Below, piece after piece: positions 9,099 through 19,600 of a stretch of DNA of 64,000 nt (position 1 is the first letter of the stretch; each line of letters starts with the position of its first letter). Position numbers and translations under genes: made by a program. This DNA is from Clostridiales bacterium (GTDB lineage: Bacteria > Bacillota > Clostridia > Saccharofermentanales > Saccharofermentanaceae), in assembly GCA_017527865.1 (NCBI GenBank), contig JAFXPN010000039.1, forward strand, positions 118,399 to 182,398, given 5' to 3'. Below the pieces are notes generated by a model that was given only the letters and a program-made list of their open reading frames with translations, was not told the origin of the DNA and ran no database searches.

Positions 9099-11338
9099 AC
9101 ATCAAACCGCGTCTTGTGATGCTGGGCAAGCGAGTGATCAGAAAGGCTCACCCCGAGAAGCTTAAGAGCTTCCTTAAGACTGCGGAAAGAACCATACCCG
9201 ATGTGGCCAATGCGATGGTCGATGTGTGTTTTATCAACGGCTGCGACCCCACGATCGTACCGCACCCGGTAAGATACAGGGTGACGCACCAGCGTGAACA
9301 GCTGGAGGCGAACGGTATAAGCACTTCTGAGATCTTCTATACGGAGGTCAGGGAAGATGACGCAAGATGCGCGAATATGTTCATCGTATTCAGATGCCCT
9401 CACCTCGATAATGTGGAGAAATGCATCAAAAGAGCACAGGAACTCGGCAAACCCGTTTTCTTCGATATCGATGATCTTGTGATCGATACCTCGTATACGG
9501 ATCAGCTTCCGTATGTTATGGGTCTTAATGCTGCAGGGAAGAAACTGTACGACGACGGCGTCATCAGGATGGGAAAGACATTGAAACTGTGCGACGGCGC
9601 AATCACTACGACCGCAGCCCTTGCCGACGAACTTAAGAAATATGTTCCGGAAGTCGTGATCAACAGGAATACGGCATCCGATGAGATGTGGCATTACTCG
9701 AGAGAAGCCCTGAAGCTCAAGGAAAAGAACCGTACTGAAGATGTGATCATATCAACGAGTCCGAAGGTCAAGGTACCGAAGCGATGCGATGGCGAGATCA
9801 GGATAGGATACTTCTCCGGCAGCATAACCCATAATGCGGATTTCGCGATGGTGATGCCTGCGATCATCTCGGTAATGGAAGCTCATCCCGGCGTGGTCCT
9901 TTATATCGCGGGACCTCTTGATCTGCCCGATGCGCTCTCCGGATTCAGGGACCGTATCAGAGCCGTTCCTTTTCTTGACTGGCGCGCTCTGCCGTCACTC
10001 ATAAGTCTCGTCGACATCAACATCGCGCCGCTCGAAGATACGGTATTCAACCGTGCGAAGTCTGAGAATAAATGGGTTGAAGCGGCTCTCGTTAAGACCG
10101 TGACCGCTGCAAGCGACATGGGCGCTTTTGCCGAGATGATAAAAGACGGGGTGACGGGATTCCTGTGCAGGGACGATGCGTGGGAAAGCTGTCTTGAGAA
10201 GCTTGTTACAGATGAGGATCTTCGTAATAAGACTGCTGAAGCTGCATCTGCGTTTGCACAGGAAAACTGCACGACGATCGCGACGGGCAACGCTCTGGCA
10301 GACCTCGTAAGGGAGAAGACGCGGCATACGGCAGTCTTCGTATTCCCCTCGACGGAGATAAGCGGCGGCCTCATGGTTGCCCAGAAACACGCCGCGGTAC
10401 TTCGCAGGGCAGGATATCAGGTCACGATCCTCGCGGATTACCCCACGAAGCTCTGGCTCGAATATGACGGCGTGCTGTTTCCCGTTATCAAGTGGCACCA
10501 GGAAGAGGTAAGGGCGCTTTTCGAGAAAGCGGTGGCAACGATGTGGGTCACTGTGGAGTTTATCGAGAATTACGGCAGAGCCCGCGAGAAGTATTATCTT
10601 GTCCAGGGCTTCGAGACCGATTTTTACGAACAGGGTATCTTCTTAAGACCGCAGGCCAACCGGACGTATTCGCTCGTTGACGGCATCAGGTATGTCACCA
10701 TCTCAAGGTGGTGTCAGGGATGGCTTAAGGAAAGATTCCATAAGGATGCGGCATTTATCCATAACGGATTCCATTCCGAGCTGTTCCCGAAGCGTAAGAG
10801 GGATATGAGCGGTAAGATCCTCCTTCTCATAGAGGGCGACAGCGAGGTGCCCTATAAGGGCGTGGATGAGAGTTTCAGGATCGCCAATAAGCTCGACCGG
10901 GAAAGATTTGAGGTCTGGTACCTGTCGTACAACGGCAAGGCCAAGTCGTGGTACAAAGCGGATAAGGTCCTGCACAGGGTTCCGTACTCGGAAGTCGGAA
11001 AGATATACGAACAGTGCGATATATTATTGAAGTCGAGCACGCTCGAGAGTTTCTCTTATCCTCCTCTCGAGATGATGGCTACGGGAGGATTCTCCGTGCT
11101 CCTGGCAAACGGCGGGAATGTGGAGTATCTCGAGAACGGGAAGAACTGTCTGTTCTATGAACAGGGCAATACCGATGATGCCGTAAGGCTTATCAATTCT
11201 CTTGCAGACGATCCCGCGCTTCGTGAAAAGCTCGAAAGCAATTTTGAGCAGACGGTGAGAGTACGCGTCTGGAAAGCAATAGAGCCCGAGATCCTTGCGG
11301 CATACGGGGCGGAGAATCTTTGTGACGTTAATGATTAA
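9095..11338 (+). CDS. Two-part GT4 glycosyltransferase, C-terminal half WsaF-like
   Basis: A 747-residue protein with two GT-B type halves. The first half contains 'FFDIDDLV', 'IGYFSGSITHNADF' and a Glu-containing nucleotide-sugar site. The second starts near residue 410 with 'VFVFPSTEISGGL' and continues with 'YLVQGFETDFYE', 'RYVTISRWCQGWL' and 'SSTLESFSYPPLEMMA'. The second half resembles WsaF-type rhamnosyltransferases. It overlaps the upstream gene by four bases. In context it is probably a polymerising or branch-adding enzyme for a rhamnose-containing glycan; exact linkages cannot be seen. Confidence 0.8.
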   Translation: MNIKPRLVMLGKRVIRKAHPEKLKSFLKTAERTIPDVANAMVDVCFINGCDPTIVPHPVRYRVTHQREQLEANGISTSEIFYTEVREDDARCANMFIVFRCPHLDNVEKCIKRAQELGKPVFFDIDDLVIDTSYTDQLPYVMGLNAAGKKLYDDGVIRMGKTLKLCDGAITTTAALADELKKYVPEVVINRNTASDEMWHYSREALKLKEKNRTEDVIISTSPKVKVPKRCDGEIRIGYFSGSITHNADFAMVMPAIISVMEAHPGVVLYIAGPLDLPDALSGFRDRIRAVPFLDWRALPSLISLVDINIAPLEDTVFNRAKSENKWVEAALVKTVTAASDMGAFAEMIKDGVTGFLCRDDAWESCLEKLVTDEDLRNKTAEAASAFAQENCTTIATGNALADLVREKTRHTAVFVFPSTEISGGLMVAQKHAAVLRRAGYQVTILADYPTKLWLEYDGVLFPVIKWHQEEVRALFEKAVATMWVTVEFIENYGRAREKYYLVQGFETDFYEQGIFLRPQANRTYSLVDGIRYVTISRWCQGWLKERFHKDAAFIHNGFHSELFPKRKRDMSGKILLLIEGDSEVPYKGVDESFRIANKLDRERFEVWYLSYNGKAKSWYKADKVLHRVPYSEVGKIYEQCDILLKSSTLESFSYPPLEMMATGGFSVLLANGGNVEYLENGKNCLFYEQGNTDDAVRLINSLADDPALREKLESNFEQTVRVRVWKAIEPEILAAYGAENLCDVND

Positions 11339-11357
11339 TCAGCGGGAGGAACGATCT

Positions 11358-12740
11358 ATGCTGTCGAGAAAAATAACGGGTGTGATAGCGGGAGTGCTGA
11401 CCGGTCTTATGGCCGCAGTCTCCGTGATGCCTTTTATGAGCGGTAAAGTCCTTGCGGACGGCAATATCCATCCCTATAACAGGAGTGAGGTGAGCGCATC
11501 ATGCCTCATGACCGTGATCGAGGGAACTTACGATCCCGTGTCCGTAGATGAGATCCTTACCAGGATCAACGGATACAGATATGAGGCATGCGCCGAGGGA
11601 CTGAAAGATCCGCGTGATCAAAGCAGGAATCTGACTTTGGCAGATTATGTTCCGATCAAGTGGTCGGCAGGTCTTGAGCAGATGGCGATGCTCCGCGCTG
11701 CCGAGGCATCGGTCGTCATGGATCATGTGCGCCCGAATGCACAGAGCTGCTTCAGCGCATATTACGATGTCCAGAGCTGGAACGAAGTCCTGGCGTGGGG
11801 ATACGGCGGGATACTTAACAGCATGAGCGGCTGGTATTCCGAGAAGACAGATTATGTCAATGAGACCGGAAATGTTACGGGTCACTATACGGCCATGATC
11901 AATCCCGGCAATACTTACTGCGGAATGTCTTACTTTAACGGCTGCGGATCCGGTGAATTCACGTCAGGCTCGGGTTATGACGAGACAAAGATCGATGTGT
12001 CTCAGTATGCGGGCCAGTATACGGAGATAAGCGGCAGCTATATCACTTCAGTTGATCTCGATGTTGATTCGGCATACTGTCAGTATAACGGCGGAACGGT
12101 CAGGTTCAGCGGCACCTTCGATATTGAAGTTCCTGATTATTGGGGAAGGACCAGATCTGTAACGGGTCTTAAATATGTTGCCGGCGGATCGTGGTCGTCT
12201 TCTGACGGATCGGTCGCGGCCGTATCAAATGACGGAACCGTTACCGGCGGTAATCCGGGAACCGCTTCGATCACGTTTACTTTCGGGAGTCACGTTATCA
12301 CGAAGACCATAACGGTCATCAACGGCGTTCCGATGTACAGGCTCTATAATCCCAACAGCGGCGAGCATTTCTATACATCGAATTCGGGCGAGAGGGATCA
12401 TCTCATAAGCCTCGGGTGGAACGATGAAGGCATCGGCTGGATCGCGCCTACATCATCCGGCACACCTGTTTACAGACTGTATAATCAGTACGGCGGAGAG
12501 CATCACTATACGACCAGCATAGCCGAGCGCAATCATCTTATCAGTGTCGGCTGGAATGATGAGGGGATAGGTTGGTATTCTGATGATGCACAGACGGTTC
12601 CTTTATACAGGCAGTACAATCCGAATGCATATGCCAATAACCACAATTACACAACATCCCTGTCTGAGAATAACTGGCTCGTATCGATTGGATGGCGGGC
12701 AGAAGGCATCGGCTGGTACGGCACCGGTGCAGGGCGCTGA
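11358..12740 (+). CDS. Secreted CAP-domain protein with Ig-like domain and DUF5648 repeats
   Basis: The start is the ATG at 11358, set by GGGAGGA at 11344-11350; an in-frame upstream start would lie inside the preceding gene. A signal peptide covers about residues 1-33. A CAP/SCP-like domain follows, with the cavity residues visible as 'MDHVRPN', 'WNEVLAWG' and 'GHYTAMI'. Next comes a bacterial Ig-like (BIG2-type) segment with 'SWSSSDGSVAAVSNDGTV' and 'GTASITFTFG'. Three DUF5648 repeats (12333-12737) end the protein. CAP proteins are often secreted, with unclear lytic, lipid- or glycan-binding roles. Part of the repeat DNA is almost identical to that of the gene at 5339. Confidence 0.85.
   Translation: MLSRKITGVIAGVLTGLMAAVSVMPFMSGKVLADGNIHPYNRSEVSASCLMTVIEGTYDPVSVDEILTRINGYRYEACAEGLKDPRDQSRNLTLADYVPIKWSAGLEQMAMLRAAEASVVMDHVRPNAQSCFSAYYDVQSWNEVLAWGYGGILNSMSGWYSEKTDYVNETGNVTGHYTAMINPGNTYCGMSYFNGCGSGEFTSGSGYDETKIDVSQYAGQYTEISGSYITSVDLDVDSAYCQYNGGTVRFSGTFDIEVPDYWGRTRSVTGLKYVAGGSWSSSDGSVAAVSNDGTVTGGNPGTASITFTFGSHVITKTITVINGVPMYRLYNPNSGEHFYTSNSGERDHLISLGWNDEGIGWIAPTSSGTPVYRLYNQYGGEHHYTTSIAERNHLISVGWNDEGIGWYSDDAQTVPLYRQYNPNAYANNHNYTTSLSENNWLVSIGWRAEGIGWYGTGAGR
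12483..12630 (+). repeat. 148-bp near-identical repeat, copy 2 (DUF5648 coding)
   Basis: Matches 6569-6716 with a single visible difference (position 12572). Both copies lie in the same orientation and the same position of the triple-repeat module, which fits recent gene conversion or duplication. Confidence 0.95.
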
Positions 12741-12789
12741 CAAAGAATCTTTGTTTTACAGATTTATTACACGAACATTACAAGAATTA

Positions 12790-12818
12790 TTGACATGTCA
12801 AATTGAGACTGATACTAT
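12790..12818 (+). promoter_or_regulatory. Strong sigma-A type promoter for the second transglutaminase gene
   Basis: TTGACA at 12790-12795, a 17-base spacer, and TACTAT at 12813-12818. The expected start point near 12825 leaves a leader of about 40 bases containing AGGAGG at 12850-12855. This gives the next gene its own promoter. Confidence 0.8.
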
Positions 12819-12865
12819 CTAATTTACAGTGATTTTAAATCATAGTATTAGGAGGAGTGGCTAAT

Positions 12866-14470
12866 ATGAAAAGATTTGTTGCGTTGGCCTTGACCGCTGC
12901 AGTAGCTTTCAGCGCATTTCCGACGGCTTTTTCCGGCAAGTTATCAGCAGATACTGATTCATGCGGAGATGATCTTCATGGCGGAGATCTCGAGGTGGTA
13001 TCCGAAGAAGATGTCCCCGAAGATGTTGAACTGACCGAAGAGGAACCTGTTGAGGAAGCACAGTTGGAGGCTTTTGTTGATACCGTTCATAACGGCGATA
13101 TGGCTCCCATCATCGAGGAAGTTGTCTCGGATGAAGCTGTTTATGGTGCGATACTGGAAGCCAACGGACTTCCGGAGGGAACGGTATTGTCCGATGATGC
13201 GATCGATGAATATATCTTCGACCGTTTCACTCATGAGTCGGCGACTATCGGCGCATACAGCTTATACACATATGATGTCATCTATCAGCAGATGAACGCT
13301 AACGAGCAGGCATTCTATAATAACCTGTACGGAGCTTGTGAGAGTTATCTCAATTCGACATCCAATATGCCCAGTGTTACTACGATGCAGGGCAATACAT
13401 ATACCGTAGCCGGACCTTGTGCATACAGCGGCCTTTCCGATTACCAGCTCAGATATGTTGTATGGGTATTCATGTTCGAGAATCCCCAGTTCTACTTTGT
13501 TAACAACGGATTTGTCAAAAATTCCCAGTACGCATTCCTTGTCTGTTTCCCTGATTTTGCAAACGGAAGCACCAGGGCTTCTACAACGGGCACATATTTC
13601 ACCCGTGTTAACAATATAGTTAACAGAGCCAAGGCGGGAGCAACACCTTATGACAGGCTTAAGCTCGCTCATGACATCATCTGTGATGAGGTTACATATG
13701 TAACAGGCTCACCGTACAACCAGAGTGCTTACAGCGCGCTCGTTAACGGTCAGACCGTATGCGCGGGTTATGCAGAAGCCATGATGTGTATCTGTAATGC
13801 GGTAGGCGTCCCTGCTATCGCGGTTACGAGTGATGCGCACGAGTGGAATGAAGTCTATCTTGAAGGCAACTGGTATGTTGTCGATGCAACATGGGATGAC
13901 GGAGATCCCGGAACATCATACAACTACTTCCTTAAGAGCTATAACACGATCAAGGGCTACAGTTCATGGTCGTCTCAGAATCATACGATCGAGAATCTCT
14001 GGATCTCATACTATCCCTGCCCTGCATGTGATCTCGACTGGAATTCACGTACAAGAGCTGATTCCGTAACCATGTACCGTCTCTATAATCCCAATAGCGG
14101 CGAGCATTTCTATACGGCAAGCCGTGGAGAGCGCAATGTTCTGATCTCTGCAGGCTGGAACGATGAGGGCATCGGCTGGACCGCTCCTTCATTCTCTGAT
14201 ACGCCTGTTTACAGACTGTACAACAGAAACGCCGGCGAGCATCACTATACGGCAAGCCTTGCCGAGAGGAACAACCTTATCAACAACGGCTGGCTTGACG
14301 AAGGTATCGGCTGGTATTCGGATGATAACAGAGGAGTTCCTCTCTACAGACAGTACAATCCGAACGCATATGCCAACAACCATAACTATACGACGTCCAG
14401 GGCTGAGAACAACTGGCTCGTATCGATCGGTTGGAGAGCTGAAGGTATCGGCTGGTACGGCATCGGCTGA
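12866..14470 (+). CDS. Secreted transglutaminase-like protein with DUF5648 repeats (second copy)
   Basis: The ATG at 12866 is chosen over a GTG at 12857 because the latter sits inside the AGGAGG ribosome site. A signal peptide (about 1-29) is followed by a strongly acidic stretch (about 35-80), then a transglutaminase-like core with 'GQTVCAGYAEAMM' (C299), 'DAHEWNEV' (H325) and 'YVVDATWDDG' (D340). Three DUF5648 repeats (14072-14467) close the protein. It differs from the paralogue at 5339 in having the acidic N-terminal region and no Pro/Asx linker. It has its own promoter and a terminator, so it is probably the most strongly expressed of the four repeat proteins. Confidence 0.87.
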   Translation: MKRFVALALTAAVAFSAFPTAFSGKLSADTDSCGDDLHGGDLEVVSEEDVPEDVELTEEEPVEEAQLEAFVDTVHNGDMAPIIEEVVSDEAVYGAILEANGLPEGTVLSDDAIDEYIFDRFTHESATIGAYSLYTYDVIYQQMNANEQAFYNNLYGACESYLNSTSNMPSVTTMQGNTYTVAGPCAYSGLSDYQLRYVVWVFMFENPQFYFVNNGFVKNSQYAFLVCFPDFANGSTRASTTGTYFTRVNNIVNRAKAGATPYDRLKLAHDIICDEVTYVTGSPYNQSAYSALVNGQTVCAGYAEAMMCICNAVGVPAIAVTSDAHEWNEVYLEGNWYVVDATWDDGDPGTSYNYFLKSYNTIKGYSSWSSQNHTIENLWISYYPCPACDLDWNSRTRADSVTMYRLYNPNSGEHFYTASRGERNVLISAGWNDEGIGWTAPSFSDTPVYRLYNRNAGEHHYTASLAERNNLINNGWLDEGIGWYSDDNRGVPLYRQYNPNAYANNHNYTTSRAENNWLVSIGWRAEGIGWYGIG

Positions 14471-14495
14471 TAAGATCTTCATATCAGGATCATCA

Positions 14496-14525
14496 GGTCC
14501 GGGGTTATCCGCCCCGGGCTTTTTG
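14496..14525 (+). terminator. Rho-independent terminator
   Basis: The stem CCGGGG (14499-14504) pairs with CCCCGG (14512-14517) and extends by G-C and G-U pairs on both sides. A T-run at 14520-14524 follows. It closes the unit ending with the transglutaminase gene. Confidence 0.85.
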
Positions 14526-14547
14526 TTTGTTAGCATGCCTTAATATA

Positions 14548-14556
14548 TGGTAAAAT
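14548..14556 (+). promoter_or_regulatory. Extended -10 promoter (TGG-TAAAAT), leaderless arrangement
   Basis: TGG-TAAAAT ends seven bases before the ATG at 14564. No ribosome site is present in between, so the transcript would start at or next to the start codon. The -35 region is poor. Confidence 0.45.
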
Positions 14557-14563
14557 CAACTTT

Positions 14564-15370
14564 ATGGCAGATAATATTCTGAGTGCTCTGATAAGAAACC
14601 GCAAGCTTGTCGGTTCTTTGGGACTTAATGATTTCAGAAACCGTTTTGCGGGATCTGTGTTCGGGATACTGTGGGCATTCCTTCAGCCTGTTGTTACGAT
14701 ACTTCTTTTCTGGTTTATCTTCGAATTCGCAATGGGAGCATCGTCTCAGGGGGATACTCCGTTCGTGCTGTGGCTTACGGCAGGTCTCGTACCGTGGTTC
14801 TTCTTCTCGGATGCGCTGATCACCGGGACCAATGCTTTTTATGAGTATTCATATCTGGTAAAGAAGGTCGTATTCAAGATAGAGATACTGCCGTTTGTCA
14901 AAGTATTCTCCAATATATTCGTGCATGCCGCATTCGTTGTATTCATGTTCATCCTTTATGCGCTGATGGGATGTTTCCCGGGGATCGCTTCGGTACAGGT
15001 CATCTACTATTCGTTCGCGATGATATGCTTTGTGACATCACTTGTTTACTTCACAAGTTCCGTCTGTGTTTTTTTCAGGGACATCGCGCAGATGATCGGC
15101 ATCTTCATGCAGGTGTTCATGTGGATGACGCCAATAATGTGGAATATAGATTCCATGTCCGACAAGATACCTTCGTGGATAGTCTTTATCCTGAAGCTCA
15201 ACCCCATGTTCTATATCGTTCAGGGGTACCGCGATGCGATGATCACCGGTGTATGGTTTACCCAAAGATGGATGATAACTTTGTATTTCTGGGGCTTGAC
15301 TCTGATCATGTTCCTGCTCGGTTCCGGAACATTCAGAAAGCTCAAAGGTCAGTTTGCCGACGTGCTGTAA
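14564..15370 (+). CDS. wzm: ABC-2 polysaccharide exporter permease (Wzm-type)
   Basis: A 268-residue membrane protein with about six helices. It opens with the family-typical 'RNRKLVGSLGLNDFRNRF' and 'LGILWAFLQP'-like region ('FGILWAFLQPVV') and ends with 'YRDAMI' and 'LGSGTFRKLKGQFADVL', as in O-antigen and teichoic-acid permeases. With the ATPase encoded immediately downstream it would move a completed, lipid-linked glycan across the cytoplasmic membrane. It is the first gene after a terminator and seems to have a leaderless start. Confidence 0.9.
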   Translation: MADNILSALIRNRKLVGSLGLNDFRNRFAGSVFGILWAFLQPVVTILLFWFIFEFAMGASSQGDTPFVLWLTAGLVPWFFFSDALITGTNAFYEYSYLVKKVVFKIEILPFVKVFSNIFVHAAFVVFMFILYALMGCFPGIASVQVIYYSFAMICFVTSLVYFTSSVCVFFRDIAQMIGIFMQVFMWMTPIMWNIDSMSDKIPSWIVFILKLNPMFYIVQGYRDAMITGVWFTQRWMITLYFWGLTLIMFLLGSGTFRKLKGQFADVL

Positions 15371-15379
15371 GGTGTGAGA

Positions 15380-16651
15380 ATGGAAACCGGATACGCTATA
15401 CAAGTAAATGACGTAAGCAAGGTATATAAGCTTTTCGACAATAATGCGGACAGGCTGCGCGATGCACTCGGCCTTACAAGGAAGACGCTTTACAAAGAGC
15501 ATTACGCTTTAAACAAAGTCTCCTTCAATGTGCGAAAAGGCGAGTCCGTAGGCATCATAGGCGTCAACGGCGCAGGCAAGTCCACGATCCTTAAGATAAT
15601 CACGGGTGTCCTTCAGCCGACATCGGGTGATGTCACGATCAACGGCAGGATATCGGCGCTCCTTGAGCTCGGCGCGGGATTCAATCCAGAGTATACCGGC
15701 CTTCGCAACGTATACCTTAACGGAATGATGATCGGTTTCACGAAGGAAGAGATCGATGCAAAGCTCGATGATATACTGAAGTTCGCTGACATTGGAGAGT
15801 TCATTAACCAGCCAGTGAAGAGCTATTCATCGGGTATGTTCGTGCGTCTGGCCTTCGCTGTCGCCATCAACATCGATCCCGAGATCCTCATCGTTGACGA
15901 GGCGCTCTCGGTAGGTGATGTGTTCTTTCAGAACAAGTGCTTCAAAAAGTTCGAGGACTTCCGTAAGCAGGGCAAGACCATTATCTTCGTAAGCCACGAT
16001 CTCGGAAGTATCCGTAAATACTGCGACAGGGCTATCCTGCTCAACAAGGGTCAGAAGATCGGCGACGGCAAGACTGCCGAAGTCATTGATATGTATAAAA
16101 AGATCCTCGTTAAGCAGTCCGAGAAGAAGAGCAACAGTATAAGCACGAAGGTCCCCGATGAGGATTCATGGAGAAAGTACTATGCGATCAATCCCGAGTG
16201 CGATGAGTACGGCGACAAGCAGGCAGAGATAGTTGATTTCGCGATCATAGATCATACGGGCAAGTATACGAATGTCCTGACAAAGGGCGACGAGTTCAAG
16301 ATCCGCGTTAAGATACGCGCTAACGAAGATGTGCACGAGCCGATCTCAACATTTACCATCAAGACGCTTAAGGGAACTGACGTAACAGGGACAAACACGA
16401 TGTTCGAGGATGTCTTCCTCGGGGATCTCAAGGCGGGCGAGGAGAGAATCGTTACCTTCACCCAAAACATGAACATCCAGGGCGGGGAATACCTTCTTTC
16501 CATAAGCTGTACTCATTATGAGGGAGACGAACTGCGCGCTTTCCACAGGCTGTATGATGTGATAAGTCTGACCGTCATTTCCGAGAAGGATACGGTAGGG
16601 TTCTATGATATGAATTCCAAGGTGGAGGTAGAGTCAGTTGAAGGACGATAA
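15380..16651 (+). CDS. wzt: ABC polysaccharide exporter ATPase with C-terminal carbohydrate-binding domain (Wzt-type)
   Basis: The ATPase domain (about residues 1-230) has Walker A 'GVNGAGKST' (61-69), the signature 'YSSGMFVRLAFA', and Walker B 'ILIVDEALSVGD'. The C-terminal 190 residues form a Wzt-C-like beta-domain, the type that recognises the finished, often terminally modified, polymer before export. An in-frame GTG at 15374 is possible, but ATG 15380 is preferred, with 'aaggtg' upstream. It lies nine bases after the permease and overlaps the next gene by 14 bases. Together with the methyltransferase-glycosyltransferase downstream, this fits a cap-then-export mechanism (inference). Confidence 0.9.
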   Translation: METGYAIQVNDVSKVYKLFDNNADRLRDALGLTRKTLYKEHYALNKVSFNVRKGESVGIIGVNGAGKSTILKIITGVLQPTSGDVTINGRISALLELGAGFNPEYTGLRNVYLNGMMIGFTKEEIDAKLDDILKFADIGEFINQPVKSYSSGMFVRLAFAVAINIDPEILIVDEALSVGDVFFQNKCFKKFEDFRKQGKTIIFVSHDLGSIRKYCDRAILLNKGQKIGDGKTAEVIDMYKKILVKQSEKKSNSISTKVPDEDSWRKYYAINPECDEYGDKQAEIVDFAIIDHTGKYTNVLTKGDEFKIRVKIRANEDVHEPISTFTIKTLKGTDVTGTNTMFEDVFLGDLKAGEERIVTFTQNMNIQGGEYLLSISCTHYEGDELRAFHRLYDVISLTVISEKDTVGFYDMNSKVEVESVEGR

Positions 16652-19600
16652 GAAGAAACTCGGCAAACTCCTGAAAATATTTAAGACGGGCGCTGACGTT
16701 GAGCAGGTACTGTTCGACGGCGAAGATCCGTATATGCTCTACCATCTGTCCTCTTCGAGGACCAATCTTCTGTCGTGGTATGAATTCGATCCTGCGGGAA
16801 GCGTGCTCGAGATCGGTGCAGAGTGCGGTGTTATAACCGAGTTTCTGTGCGGCAGGACCGCGTCCGTTACTGCAGTGGAGGCTGACGAAGACAAGTGCGC
16901 AGTCATCCGCGAGAGGACCAAGTCACGCGGCAATGTTCAGGTTATCTGCGGCGGACCGGAAGATGTTCCTTCCGGCTCGAAATACGATTACATAACCCTT
17001 ATAGGCGCCGGCTTAAGCGGGGATCTGCTTTCCCGGGTAAAGGGAATGCTCAGGGAAGGCGGCAGCATTTTCGTTGCCGCTGACAATAAATACGGTCTTG
17101 TGAAGTGGGCGGATCCTTCATCTGCTCCGGAAGAAGAGCGGGCATTGTCTTACACGGGATTCATGAAGATCTTAAATGATTCGGGATTCCCGGTCCGTGA
17201 GGTCTATTATCCGTACCCCGATTATAGACTGACGCTGCAGATGTTCTCGGATGCGCGTATGCCGAAGACGGACGAGCTTATGCAGTCGGTCCCGACTTAT
17301 GAGGGAACGGGATCGTATTTCTTTGATGAGGTAAAGGTAACAACCGATATGGTGCAGGAAGGAATGTATCCTTTCTTTGCGAACTCGTATCTTGCCGTGT
17401 TAACCGATAAGGCTGATGTCTCATATCCTTCCTATGTGAAATATAATACGCTCAGGCGCCCGGAACTGCGGCTCGAGACTGCACTGTATATGAAAGACGG
17501 GAAGATGACCCGCGTGGTGAAGTCTGCATCCGATCCTGCCTCGATCCCTATGATCGATAAGGTCGAGGAGAATTACAGAAAGCTGTCTTCGTCCTATGCA
17601 GGCGTAAAACCCGTCGAGTGCATCAGATCCGGCGATAAGATCGAATTCCCGTTCGTTGACGGCGTCTCATTGATGTCGGATGTCGATCTTAAAACGTGCA
17701 GTAAAGAAGAGATCATCGATGTGGTGAGAAATACGATCGATAAGATATTCGATTATAACGGCGGACTGTCTGACTTTGTTGTCACGCCCGGATTTACGGA
17801 GGTGTTCCCGGGGTGTTGTCCGGGAAGGGAAGAAAAGTCATTTCCTGTTATAAATATCGATTCCAATTTTGATAATTTCATTAAGACCCCAGACGGCATT
17901 GTGTGCATAGATTACGAGTGGGTCGCGGATTTCCCGGTGCCGGTCAATTATGTTAAGTACAGGACTTTGCAGTACTTCTACACCAAGAACCATGCTTTGA
18001 TCCGTGACAGGATCGAGCTTCACGAGCTTTATGAGGCATTCGGACTCATGGAACGCGAGCGGCTTTATTTCTGCATGGAGGAACGGTTCCAGGAATATGT
18101 CCATGGTGAAGGAAGAAGATATATCTTCACGGACAGATACGGTCTGTATCCCGGAGAAGCGAAAGACAAGGTACGGGATGAGACAGAGAGTCTCAAGCAT
18201 ACCGTTGAGGATAAGGAAGCCGAGATCACGAGCCTTAAAGAGCAGGTTGCTGCTCAGCAGGAACTCATAAATGACATTATCAGGGCGGTAAAGGATCCGG
18301 CATTCGCATGGAAGAAGTTCCGCATCAGGAGCGAGCGCAGGAAGGAAGAACACCGTGTTGAGCAGGAACGCGAAAAGCAGTATAAGGCAGTCTATGCTCT
18401 TAATACCGGGATACTCGATTTCTATAAGTCGCGGCACGGTGAGTATGAACCTGTGATCGACGTCCATCAGGTCCCTTATGAGGACTGGATAGAATATGTC
18501 GAATCTCATTACACCTGTGACGAGACCTTCGAATACAATCCGAAGATATCGGTGATCGTGCCCGTGTATAATTGTCCGGATAAGTTCCTGATCCCCTGCA
18601 TAGAATCCGTCCTTGGTCAGACTTATACGAATATCGAGCTCTGTCTGTCGGACGATAATTCCCCCGATGAACATGTTCGCGAGACGATGAGAAAGTATGA
18701 GAACGATCCGAGGGTCAAGTGCGTTTACCGTAAAGAGAACGGCCATATCTCATTGAATTCCAATTCCGCGATAGAGGTTGCCGACGGCGAGTTCATCGCA
18801 TTCCTCGACTGTGATGATACCCTTTCGCCGAATGCGATCTATGAGGTCGTCAAGGCAATTAACGAAGCGAAGAAAAAGGGCATCGACCTTGATTTCATCT
18901 ATTCGGATGAGGACAAGATCGATGACGAGGGCAAAAACAGGCACATGCCTCACTTTAAGCCCGACTGGTCTCCCGATACAATGATGTCCATCATGTACAC
19001 ATGTCATCTCGGAGTCTACCGCAAGACCTTAGGTGATAAGACCGGGTGGCTGCGCGAAGGGTTTGAGGGTTCGCAGGATTACGATTTTGTATTGAGACTT
19101 ACGGAACTTACGACACCTGAGAAGATATGCCATATCCCGAAGATCCTTTATCACTGGAGAGAGCACGCGGGTTCGACTGCTCTTAATGTCGGATCGAAGC
19201 CGTATTTTCTTGAAGCATCGCGCAGAGCAAAAGTCGAAGCGCTCAAGCGCCGCGGTTATCGCGGGCGCGTGGAGCTCGTCGGGCTTACGTTCCAGTGGAG
19301 GATCGTATACGACAGCGTAATGCTTCCTCTCGTATCGATCATAATCCCTTCCAAGGATAATTACGATTATCTCAACAGATGCATCAGCTCGCTTGTAAAA
19401 AACACGATGTACCGCAACTTCGAGATAATCGTTGTCGACAACGGAAGTTCTGAAGAGAATAAGATCAAATACAGTGAACTGGTCGCAAGTGCCGGCGGCA
19501 AGTATATATATGAGCCCATGCAGTTCAACTTTTCGAGGATGTGCAACAAAGGCGCCGAAGCGGCGGAAGGGCAGTACCTGCTGTTCCTTAATGACGATAT

